A DNA stretch of 20,113 bases, taken from the NCBI GenBank assembly GCA_049522565.1, contig JBEKNT010000077.1, positions 1 to 20,113 on the forward strand, in the 5' to 3' direction. Below the pieces are notes generated by a model. It worked only from the letters and a program-made list of their open reading frames with translations, did no database searches and was not told the DNA's origin. The position numbers were made by a program, and so were the translations under genes. The DNA comes from JASHVB01 sp049522565. Lineage in GTDB: Bacteria; Pseudomonadota; Alphaproteobacteria; Acetobacterales; Acetobacteraceae. This document shows positions 8,204-15,226 of the stretch, one piece after another (the first letter of the stretch is position 1; each line of letters starts with the position of its first letter).

Positions 8204-8363
8204 GCGCGCTCAGTCGCGATCCACGCAACCGGTCTTGCGGGCCCTGTGCCGCGAAAGAAGCGCTTTGAGCACCCGAGGGGTGACGACCGTGCGGTCCTGG
8301 CCCGGTCGCACCGGGTGGCGGCCGCGATGCCACGTCTGGTGCCGCCGCCCCTCGCCAGAAACA

Positions 8364-8392
8364 ACTCCCCCTCCCACAAGGGGAGGGGGAGT
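8364..8392. repeat. G/C-rich hairpin, dispersed repeat copy 1 / possible terminator
   Basis: ACTCCCCCTCCC (8364-8375) and GGGAGGGGGAGT (8381-8392) form a perfect 12-bp stem around loop ACAAG. Bases 8365-8390 are identical to 15142-15167. It lies between the cupin gene (stop 8203) and the minus-strand gene ending at 8470, so it could terminate either. The rest of 8204-8469 shows no gene. Confidence 0.7.
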
Positions 8393-8469
8393 CTCGTTCC
8401 CCCCTTCCTGTGCAGTTTCATTCAGGGCGGGTCGGCCGCCGCCGGCCGGTGGCCAACTCGCAATGCGGC

Positions 8470-8853
8470 TTACCGCCGCGGCGGTCGGTAGTTGCGTTTC
8501 CAATCATTCAGGCTGGCGGGAAAGCCGAGAGTCAGGGCGTCATGCGAGGTGGTGTGGATGCGTCCCCACGGCCGGATCATGAACCCGGCGTAGAGGACGA
8601 TGAAACCGCTCAACGTCGCGTACCGGATCGCATGCGTCTCGCCACGTTGCTCCACACCGGCGGCGATCCACTCCTCGCGCGTCGGCTCGGCGTTGCCCAG
8701 GATCAGCATCTGGTTGCGTGGTCGCGGTCCCTGCTCCATCTGGCGCCAGACCATGGCGTTGGGACTGCCACGCAGATAACCGACGATGTCGGCGGGACCG
8801 TCGGCCCGGTAGTATCCCGGCAGAACCTGCTTGACCTGATCGAACCACGTCAT
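8470..8853 (-). CDS. hypothetical protein with one hydrophobic segment
   Basis: A 127-residue protein I do not recognise. ATG 8853 is supported by GGGGAGG 7 nt upstream on the minus strand, a strong sign the gene is real. The N-terminal two thirds are polar (MTWFDQVKQVLPGYYRADGP, then VWRQMEQGPRPRNQMLILGN). Residues about 79-94 (ATLSGFIVLYAGFMI) could be a single membrane helix followed by RPWGRIHTTSHD. The C-terminus is basic (NDWKRNYRPPRR). It lies 115 nt downstream of the TPR gene on the same strand and may share its transcript. Confidence 0.65.
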   Translation of the reverse strand: MTWFDQVKQVLPGYYRADGPADIVGYLRGSPNAMVWRQMEQGPRPRNQMLILGNAEPTREEWIAAGVEQRGETHAIRYATLSGFIVLYAGFMIRPWGRIHTTSHDALTLGFPASLNDWKRNYRPPRR

Positions 8854-8968
8854 CGGCGTTCCTCCCCGCGCAAATACGTCGCGATCCTACCAGTCCGTCC
8901 AAGGTCGGCGCGTGACGCAGGCCACAGGCGACGCAGGCAATAGCTGGGTCGACTGCCCCGCCTCGGCG

Positions 8969-9493
8969 CTATGCCAATCCCGCCAGGTTTCTCGCCACCG
9001 CCCGCGTCGTCGAATGCTCGGGGCCCAGCGTGCGCGTATAGATGTCGAGCGCGTATTGCAGCGCCACCTGCGCGCCATAGGCATCCCCCAGGTCGCGCAA
9101 CACGCCCGCCAGGTTATTCGCGTCGCGGCCGATATTCGGATGATCCGGCCCCAGCGCTTGCTCATCCAACGCCAGCGCGCGTTCCAATACGGCGTGCGCC
9201 ACCTCCACGTCGCCGGCGTCGTGCAGCACCAGGCCGAGATGGTTGAGGTCGGTCGCGACCTCTGGATGGTTGGCGCCGAACGCCGCGCTGTGCAGCAACC
9301 GGGCACGCTCCAGCAGCGCGGCGGCGTCGTTCAGGTCGCGTAGCTCGTGCGCCAGCCGGCCGAGGTCGCGCAGGTCGTCGGCCAGCACCGGATCGTCCGG
9401 TCCGAGTTCGCGCTGGCGTTCCTCCAGGCGGCGTTCCAGGTCGGCGCGCGCGGCGCGCAGGTCGGCGAGCGAGGTGATCGGCGGTTGCGGCAT
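8969..9493 (-). CDS. TPR repeat protein (kinesin-light-chain-like repeats)
   Basis: A 174-residue protein made almost wholly of 42-residue tetratricopeptide repeats: residues 31-72, 73-114, 115-156 and a truncated copy 157-174, each opening with G(P/A)xHP/D-type residues (GPDDPVLADD, GANHPEVATD, GPDHPNIGRD, GPEHSTTRAV) and containing an NLGxVLxxxGD-like turn. Residues 8-30 are a charged helical lead-in (ADLRAARADLERRLEERQRE). No signal peptide or fused domain, so likely a cytoplasmic protein-binding scaffold; the partner is unknown. ATG 9493 fits the start of the repeat architecture; no clear ribosome site precedes it. It is divergent from the hydantoinase gene with a 132-nt gap. Confidence 0.75.
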   Translation of the reverse strand: MPQPPITSLADLRAARADLERRLEERQRELGPDDPVLADDLRDLGRLAHELRDLNDAAALLERARLLHSAAFGANHPEVATDLNHLGLVLHDAGDVEVAHAVLERALALDEQALGPDHPNIGRDANNLAGVLRDLGDAYGAQVALQYALDIYTRTLGPEHSTTRAVARNLAGLA

Positions 9494-9625
9494 GCAAGCT
9501 GACTCGACGTGTTGGTGGCGCACGATAGAGCGAGACCGGTCCCACGGGAAAGCTCGACCCGCCACCTCGCTGTCATGGCGACGAGGGACTTGCGCCCTCC
9601 GTCCGCCGCTGCCAAACCCCCGCGC

Positions 9626-12600
9626 ATGACCGAGGAAAAGTGGCAGTTCTGGATCGACCGCGGCGGCACGTTCACCGACATCGTCGCGCGCGACCCCGAG
9701 GGCGGCCTTACGACCCACAAGCTGCTGTCGGAAAACCCCGGCCGCTATCGCGACGCCGCGATCGCCGGGATCAAGACCCTGCTTGGGATTCCGCTCGACG
9801 CGCCAATCCCGCCCGGCCGCATCGCCGCCGTCAAAATGGGTACCACGGTCGCCACCAACGCGCTGCTCGAGCGCAAGGGCGAGCGCACCCTGCTGGTGGT
9901 CAACCGCGGCTTTGCCGATGCGTTGCGCATCGGCAACCAGGCCCGTCCGCGGCTGTTCGATCTCGCCATCACGCTGCCCACGATGCTCTACGAATCCGTG
10001 CTGGAGATCGCCGGCCGCGTCGGCGTCGATGGCGAGGAGATCGAGCGCCTCGACGAAAACGCCGCGCGCCACGAACTCGCCGCGGCGCGCGCCGAGGGCA
10101 TCACCGCCTGCGCCATCGTGCTGATGCATGCCTGGAAATATCCGGAGCAAGAGCAACGCCTGGCGGCAATCGCGCGCGAGGTCGGATTCACCCAGGTCTC
10201 CGCCAGCCATGCCGTCAGCCCGCTGCTGCGGCTGGTGCCGCGCGGCGATACCACGGTGGTGGATGCGTATCTCTCGCCGATCCTGCGGCGTTATGTCGCG
10301 CAGGTGGAAAGCGAACTCGCCGGCGTGCGGCTGTATTTCATGCAGTCGAATGGCGGCCTGGCCGAGGCGCATAGCTTCCAGGGCAAGGACGCGATCCTGT
10401 CCGGTCCCGCGGGCGGCATCGTCGGCGCGGCGCGCACCGCCGCGATGGCGGGCATCGGTCGCGTCATCGGCTTCGATATGGGCGGTACCTCCACCGACGT
10501 CGCATTGTACGACGGCGGCTTCGAGCGTGCGTTCGAAACCGCGGTCGCCGGTGTGCGGATTCGTGCGCCGATGATGGCGATCAACACCGTGGCGGCGGGC
10601 GGCGGCTCGATCCTGCATTTCGATGGCGCGCGGTTTCGCGTCGGCCCGGATTCCGCCGGCGCCGATCCAGGACCGGCATGCTACCGGCGTGGCGGACCGC
10701 TAACGGTGACCGATGCCAATGTCTGCGTGGGCAAGATCCAGCCGGCGCATTTCCCGGCGATCTTCGGTCCGAACGGCGACGCACCGCTGGATGCCGACAT
10801 CGTGCGGGAGAAATTCGCCGATCTCGCCGAGGAGATTGCGCGCGCCACCGGACGCCGAAGGTCGCCGCAGCAGGTAGCCGAGGGCTTCCTCCAGATCGCC
10901 GTTGCCAACATGGCGAACGCGATCAAGCAGGTCTCGGTGCAGAAGGGGCATGACGCAGCGCGCTTCGCGTTGCAGTGCTTCGGCGGCGCCGGCGGGCAAC
11001 ATGCCTGCCTGGTGGCCGATGCGCTGGGTATGGAGACGGTGTTCATCCATCCGTTCGCCGGCGTGTTGTCGGCCTACGGCATGGGACTCGCCGACCAGAC
11101 GGTGATGCGCGAGCAAGCGGTCGAGGTGCCGTTAGAAGCGGAGACGATGCGGGAGTTGGAGGAAGTCGCCGACCGGTTGGCACTGGACGCGGAAGTGGCG
11201 CTGGCCGGGCAGGGTGCCGATGCGGACCGCATCAGCACGGCGCGTTCACTGCACCTGCGCTATGCCGGCACCGAGGCGGCGTTGATCGTTGCGCTGCGTC
11301 AGCTTGACCTCGTCGTAGCGGACTTCACCGCGGCGCATCGCGCGCGGTTCGGCTTTGCCACGCCGGAACGCCCGTTGGTGGTGGAAGCGGTCGCGGTAGA
11401 GGCGATCGCGCCGGGCGAGGCGGTGCGCGAAACCCGGTTGCCACCACGCAACCAGGGCACGCCGGCACCGATCGACTTCGTGCGCATGGTCTCCGGCCAC
11501 GTGGAACACAACGCGCCGGTGTTCGACCGCACCGAGCTGTTGGCCGGCGATCGCATCGCCGGACCGGCGCTGGTGCGCGAGGCCAATGCGACAACCGTCG
11601 TGGAGCCCGGCTGGACAGCGGAGATCACGCCGCTGGATCACATGATGCTGCGCCGGACGGAACCGATGGCGACGCGCGTTGCTGCCGGCAGTGACAGGCC
11701 GGACCCGGTATTGCTCGAACTGTTCAACAATCTCTTTATGAATGTGGCGGAACAGACCGGGGCGGTGCTGCAAAACACGGCGATGAGCGTCAATATCAAG
11801 GAGCGGCTGGATTTCTCCTGCGCGATTTTCGACGCCGAAGGCTATCTGGTGGCGAACGCGCCGCATGTCCCCGTGCATCTCGGCGCGATGGGCGAGAGCG
11901 TGCGCACCGTGTTGCGCAACCGCGGCGGATCGCTGAAGCCGGGCGACGTGGCGGCGCTGAACAACCCGTTCAATGGCGGCACGCATCTGCCGGACGTGAC
12001 GGTGATCACGCCGGTGTTCGACGAGGCCGGCTCGGCGATTCTGTTCTTCGTCGGCTCGCGTGGCCATCACGCGGATATCGGCGGCACCACGCCGGGATCG
12101 ACGCCACCCGGATCGCGGACACTGGAAGAGGAAGGCGTCGTCATCGACGATTTCCTGCTGGTGGATGGCGGACATTTCCGCGAAGCAGAGTTTCGGGCCC
12201 TGCTGCGCGGCGCGAAATATCCCGCGCGCAGTCCGGACGTGAATGTCGCCGACATCAAGGCGCAGGTCGCCGCGAACGAAAAGGGCGTGCAGGAGCTGCG
12301 CCGCGTCGTCGCGCAGTACGGCTGGCCGACGGTCAGCGCCTATATGCGCCACGTGATGAACAATGCCGAAGAGTCGGTGCGGCGGGTGATCGGGCGGCTC
12401 GGCAACGGGCGCTTCACCTACATGATGGATAACGGCCTGCCGCTTTGCGTCGCGGTCAGCGTCGATCGCGAAAGTCGCAGCGCGGTGGTGGATTTTACCG
12501 GCACCGGGGCGCAGCACGACGGCAATTTCAATTCGCCGCCGGCGGTGACCCGCGCCGCGGTGCTGTACGTGTTCCGCTGCCTGGTCGGCGACGACATTCC

Positions 12601-13225
12601 GCTGAACGACGGCTGCCTGGTGCCGCTGCGGCTGGTGATTCCGCCCGACACGTTCCTGTCGCCACGCCCCGGCGCGGCGGTGGTCGCCGGCAACACCGAG
12701 GTGTCGCAGGCTACCTGCAACGCGCTGTTCGGCGCACTGGGGTCCATCGCCTGTTCGCAGGCGACGATGAACAACTTCATCTTCGGCGACGCGCATCGGC
12801 AATATTACGAAACCATCTGCGGCGGCACCGGGGCAGGGCCGGGGTTCAACGGCACGTCGGCGATCCATTCGCACATGACCAACACGCGCATGACCGATCC
12901 CGAAGTGCTGGAACTGCGCTACCCGGTGCGGCTGGAACGTTTCGAAATTCGTCACGGTTCCGGTGGCGATGGGCGCTGGCGCGGCGGCGACGGCGCGATC
13001 CGGCGGATTCGTTTTCTTGAGGCGATGACTGCGGTGATCGTCGCATCGCGGCGCAACGTCGCGCCGTTCGGGCTCGAGGGTGGTGACGACGGCGCGGTGG
13101 GGCGGCAATGGATCGAGCGCGCCGATGGACGCCACGAGATACTCACCGGTACCGACAGTGCGGAACTCCAGCCGGATGACGTGTTCGTGATTGAAACCCC
13201 CGGCGGTGGCGGCTACGGCAAATAA
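9626..13225 (+). CDS. fused hydantoinase/5-oxoprolinase (HyuA-HyuB type)
   Basis: A 1199-residue protein combining both subunits of the ATP-dependent hydantoinase/oxoprolinase family. The N-terminal half has WIDRGGTFTDIVARDPEG (about residues 8-25), the sugar-kinase-like GFDMGGTSTDVALYDGG (about 282) and FGGAGGQHACLVADALGM (about 452). The HyuB half begins near residue 692 (DPVLLELFNNLFMNVAEQTG), with NNPFNGGTHLPDVTVITPVF (about 778), CGGTGAGPGFNGTSAIHSHM (about 1065), RHGSGGDGRWRGGDG and a terminal GGGGYGK. Length equals that of single-chain 5-oxoprolinases, which hydrolyse 5-oxoproline to glutamate using ATP in the cytoplasm; relatives act on N-methylhydantoin. Specificity cannot be read here. 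Start ATG 9626 places the conserved strand at once; an in-frame ATG at 9574 is possible and neither has a clear ribosome site. No transporter is adjacent. Confidence 0.88.
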   Translation: MTEEKWQFWIDRGGTFTDIVARDPEGGLTTHKLLSENPGRYRDAAIAGIKTLLGIPLDAPIPPGRIAAVKMGTTVATNALLERKGERTLLVVNRGFADALRIGNQARPRLFDLAITLPTMLYESVLEIAGRVGVDGEEIERLDENAARHELAAARAEGITACAIVLMHAWKYPEQEQRLAAIAREVGFTQVSASHAVSPLLRLVPRGDTTVVDAYLSPILRRYVAQVESELAGVRLYFMQSNGGLAEAHSFQGKDAILSGPAGGIVGAARTAAMAGIGRVIGFDMGGTSTDVALYDGGFERAFETAVAGVRIRAPMMAINTVAAGGGSILHFDGARFRVGPDSAGADPGPACYRRGGPLTVTDANVCVGKIQPAHFPAIFGPNGDAPLDADIVREKFADLAEEIARATGRRRSPQQVAEGFLQIAVANMANAIKQVSVQKGHDAARFALQCFGGAGGQHACLVADALGMETVFIHPFAGVLSAYGMGLADQTVMREQAVEVPLEAETMRELEEVADRLALDAEVALAGQGADADRISTARSLHLRYAGTEAALIVALRQLDLVVADFTAAHRARFGFATPERPLVVEAVAVEAIAPGEAVRETRLPPRNQGTPAPIDFVRMVSGHVEHNAPVFDRTELLAGDRIAGPALVREANATTVVEPGWTAEITPLDHMMLRRTEPMATRVAAGSDRPDPVLLELFNNLFMNVAEQTGAVLQNTAMSVNIKERLDFSCAIFDAEGYLVANAPHVPVHLGAMGESVRTVLRNRGGSLKPGDVAALNNPFNGGTHLPDVTVITPVFDEAGSAILFFVGSRGHHADIGGTTPGSTPPGSRTLEEEGVVIDDFLLVDGGHFREAEFRALLRGAKYPARSPDVNVADIKAQVAANEKGVQELRRVVAQYGWPTVSAYMRHVMNNAEESVRRVIGRLGNGRFTYMMDNGLPLCVAVSVDRESRSAVVDFTGTGAQHDGNFNSPPAVTRAAVLYVFRCLVGDDIPLNDGCLVPLRLVIPPDTFLSPRPGAAVVAGNTEVSQATCNALFGALGSIACSQATMNNFIFGDAHRQYYETICGGTGAGPGFNGTSAIHSHMTNTRMTDPEVLELRYPVRLERFEIRHGSGGDGRWRGGDGAIRRIRFLEAMTAVIVASRRNVAPFGLEGGDDGAVGRQWIERADGRHEILTGTDSAELQPDDVFVIETPGGGGYGK

Positions 13226-13325
13226 AACCCCTCTCCCGTTCTTATGGGAGAGGTTGGGTGAGGGTGACGCGTGCGCCCCGCTGCACCCTCACCCATCCTC
13301 TCCCGTAAGCACGGAAGAGGGGTTT
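13225..13325. repeat. cloverleaf-like composite palindrome / possible terminator
   Basis: Starting at the hydantoinase stop codon are three nested stems. The left hairpin is CCTCTCCC/GGGAGAGG (13230-13237 with 13246-13253). The central stem is TGGGTGAGGGTG/CACCCTCACCCA (13255-13266 with 13284-13295, perfect 12 bp). The right hairpin is CCTCTCCCGT/ACGGAAGAGG (13297-13306 with 13311-13320, one mismatch). The outer ends (AAACCCCTC and GAGGGGTTT) also pair. Likely a dispersed repeat that can also end transcription. Confidence 0.75.
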
Positions 13326-13432
13326 GCTTCTCCTGCACCATGCTTCTAGTTTCCGGCCATGACTGAGACTCGACGACACACGCTTGAACAAACCCGCATG
13401 CGCAGGCCGCACCAGCAGAAATGCGCTCTCCG

Positions 13433-13801
13433 ATGAGTGACCTGTTCGCTCCGGACGGCGGCTGGCGCGTGCGCATCCTGGATCTTTCCGGCGGCGCGCA
13501 GGACAACGTCGTCGAGGAGATTGGCGGCTTTCCCACCTTGATGCAGGCCAACGCCTTCGCGCGCCGCTATGTGCGGGATTCGGTGGAACTCTGCCGCGCC
13601 CCGGGCCTGACCACGAAAGAGGTCCTCGAAGCCTGGTTCGCCTTCGGAGAGGATGCCGAAGTGGTAGACGCGGGCGAATCCGGTTGGCGCAGCGCCACCG
13701 AACTCGGCGACTTCGTCGACAGCCCCGCGGGCGCCGAGGAACGCGATTGGCGCGCGCTGGATCCGCGCCGCGACGAGCCGGACGACGAGTCCGACGAATG
13801 A
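13433..13801 (+). CDS. small acidic hypothetical protein coupled to the GluRS-like gene
   Basis: A 122-residue protein from ATG 13433 (126 from ATG 13421; neither has a clear ribosome site). I do not recognise a named family. The middle (GGFPTLMQANAFARRYVRDS, then TTKEVLEAWFAFGEDAEVV) reads like a compact alpha/beta fold, and the C-terminus is strongly acidic (RRDEPDDESDE). No signal peptide or membrane segment, so cytoplasmic. Its stop TGA overlaps the ATG of the next gene (ATGA, 13798-13801), so the two are translationally coupled and probably act together or need matched amounts. Confidence 0.75.
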   Translation: MSDLFAPDGGWRVRILDLSGGAQDNVVEEIGGFPTLMQANAFARRYVRDSVELCRAPGLTTKEVLEAWFAFGEDAEVVDAGESGWRSATELGDFVDSPAGAEERDWRALDPRRDEPDDESDE

Positions 13802-15126
13802 TCCGCGTCCGTTTCGCTGCTGTCCCGACCGCGCCGATGACGGTCGGCACGGCCCGCATCGCGCTGCTGAATTACCTGCATGCGCGGCGCGATGGCGGGC
13901 ATTTGCTGCTGCGGTTTGCCGACCTCGTGCCGCAGGCGACGGCGGAACACGCAGCGGCAATCGAGCATGACCTGCGCTGGCTGGGCATCGACTGGGACGC
14001 AACGCTGCGCCAGTCGGAGCACCGCGCCTTGTACGAAGACGCCGCCGAGACGTTGAAGCGGGCAGGGCGGCTGTATCCGTGCTTCGAATCCGAAGCCGAA
14101 CTGCGTGCCAAACGCGACCACAGGGTGAAGCGCGGCCGACCGCCGATCTACGATCGGGCGATGTTGAAGCTGACGTCCGCGCAGCGTCAGGCCGCGGAAG
14201 CTGGCGGCAAGCGGCCGTATTGGCGGTTCCTGCTGTCCGACCGCACGGTGGAATGGCGCGATCTGGTGCTCGGCCATCGCGAGGTGGCGTTGCCGTCGCT
14301 GTCCGATCCGATCGTGTTGCAGGCCGACGGCACGCCGACTCGGGCGTTTGCCGGCGTCGTGGACGATCTGGCGACCCGCATCACCGATCTGGTGCGCGGC
14401 GAAACGCAGGTCACCGCCAGCGCGGTCGCGATCGATCTGTACGAGGCGCTGGGCGGCGATGCATCGCAATTGCGTTTCGCGCATCTGCCGCCGTTGGAAG
14501 ATGCGGGGGAGAAACGGCTGGCCCGCCGGGTCGATGCGCGCACGCTGCGCAGCCTGCGACATGACGGGGTGGAGGGCGCGGCGCTGGCCGCCTATCTCGC
14601 GCGCATTGGCACGCCGGTGCCACCGGAGGCCGCATCGTTGCAGATGCTGGCGGCGACCTTCGACCTGTCGCAGTTCGCCGCGCAGCCGACGCCGTTCAAG
14701 GCGGCGACATTGCTCGGGCTGAACCGCCAGGTGTTGCAGTCGCTGGACTTCGCCGCGGTCGCGGACCGGCTTCCCGCCGGCGCGACCGACTCATTCTGGC
14801 TGGCGGTGCGCGGCGAGCTCGACCTGCTGAACGAGGCGCGCGGCTGGTGGGACGTGGTGGCGGGTTCGATCGTGCCGCCGGAAATCCCCGAGCGCGGCTT
14901 GCTCGCGACCGCCCTGGCGCTGCTGCCGCCGGAGCCATGGAACGGCACGGTGTGGCGGGATTGGACCGCAGCGCTGGCGGACGCGACGGGCCGCAGCGGC
15001 GAGGCGCTGGCATTGCCACTGCGGCTGGCGCTGACGGGGGAGGACGGCGGCCCGGAGCTCGGCGCGCTGTTGCCGCTGATCGGCCGCGCGCGGGCGGTGC
15101 ACCGGCTGCAAGTGGCGGCGCAGTAG
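13798..15126 (+). CDS. glutamyl-tRNA synthetase paralogue with degenerate active site
   Basis: A 442-residue protein collinear with bacterial GluRS of the roughly 440-residue alphaproteobacterial type. The scaffold is kept: RFA at the start, RLYPCFESEAELRAKR, RGRPPIYDRA, KRPYWRFLLSDRTVEW, VLGHREV, VVDDL, and the anticodon-domain end (FWLAVRGELDLL, LLPPEPW, LRLALTGEDGGPE, LLPLIGRARA). Catalytic signatures are lost. The HIGH-type motif is TVGT (15-18). The DTD motif region is RFADLV (39-44). The amino-acid-binding Tyr of the YxFxxVVDD segment is Arg182. RGEDHV is RGETQV (200-205). KLSKR is RLARR (240-244). The frame is intact, with no stops, and coupled to the gene before it. Aminoacylation is therefore unlikely; a regulatory, tRNA-binding or other role is an inference. 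A normal gltX presumably lies elsewhere. Confidence 0.8.
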   Translation: MIRVRFAAVPTAPMTVGTARIALLNYLHARRDGGHLLLRFADLVPQATAEHAAAIEHDLRWLGIDWDATLRQSEHRALYEDAAETLKRAGRLYPCFESEAELRAKRDHRVKRGRPPIYDRAMLKLTSAQRQAAEAGGKRPYWRFLLSDRTVEWRDLVLGHREVALPSLSDPIVLQADGTPTRAFAGVVDDLATRITDLVRGETQVTASAVAIDLYEALGGDASQLRFAHLPPLEDAGEKRLARRVDARTLRSLRHDGVEGAALAAYLARIGTPVPPEAASLQMLAATFDLSQFAAQPTPFKAATLLGLNRQVLQSLDFAAVADRLPAGATDSFWLAVRGELDLLNEARGWWDVVAGSIVPPEIPERGLLATALALLPPEPWNGTVWRDWTAALADATGRSGEALALPLRLALTGEDGGPELGALLPLIGRARAVHRLQVAAQ

Positions 15127-15133
15127 AACACAG

Positions 15134-15176
15134 ACAGCGTTCTCCCCCTCCCACAAGGGGAGGGGGACAACGCTGT
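15134..15176. repeat. long hairpin, dispersed repeat copy 2 / bidirectional terminator candidate
   Basis: Outer stem ACAGCGTT/AACGCTGT (15134-15141 with 15169-15176) encloses TCCCCCTCCC/GGGAGGGGGA (15143-15152 with 15158-15167) around loop ACAAG: 18 bp with one mismatch. The core 15142-15167 is identical to 8365-8390. It sits between convergent genes (stops at 15126 and 15227), where a bidirectional terminator is expected. Confidence 0.7.
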
Positions 15177-15188
15177 CATGGCGGCCGG

Positions 15189-15212
15189 CCCCCTCGTACA
15201 CGGGGAGGGGAA
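15189..15212. repeat. degenerate third copy of the G/C-rich hairpin
   Basis: CCCCTC (15190-15195) can pair with GAGGGG (15205-15210). The sequence resembles the preceding hairpin with a changed loop, 13 nt after it, and lies just beyond the stop of the minus-strand kinase gene. Confidence 0.4.
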
Positions 15213-15226
15213 AACCCTGCTCCCGC

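Noticed and set aside
9494..10618. Long minus-strand extension of the TPR frame, upstream of its ATG.
   Set aside because: It overlaps the start of the clearly real hydantoinase gene, and its composition is that of a GC-rich antisense shadow.
11246..13135. 629-codon minus-strand open frame opposite the hydantoinase.
   Set aside because: His/Arg-rich shadow of the GC-rich coding strand with no motif or ribosome site.
13326..13420. Possible promoter before the acidic protein gene.
   Set aside because: A TTGAAC-like box is present near 13384, but no matching -10 element at usual spacing could be found.
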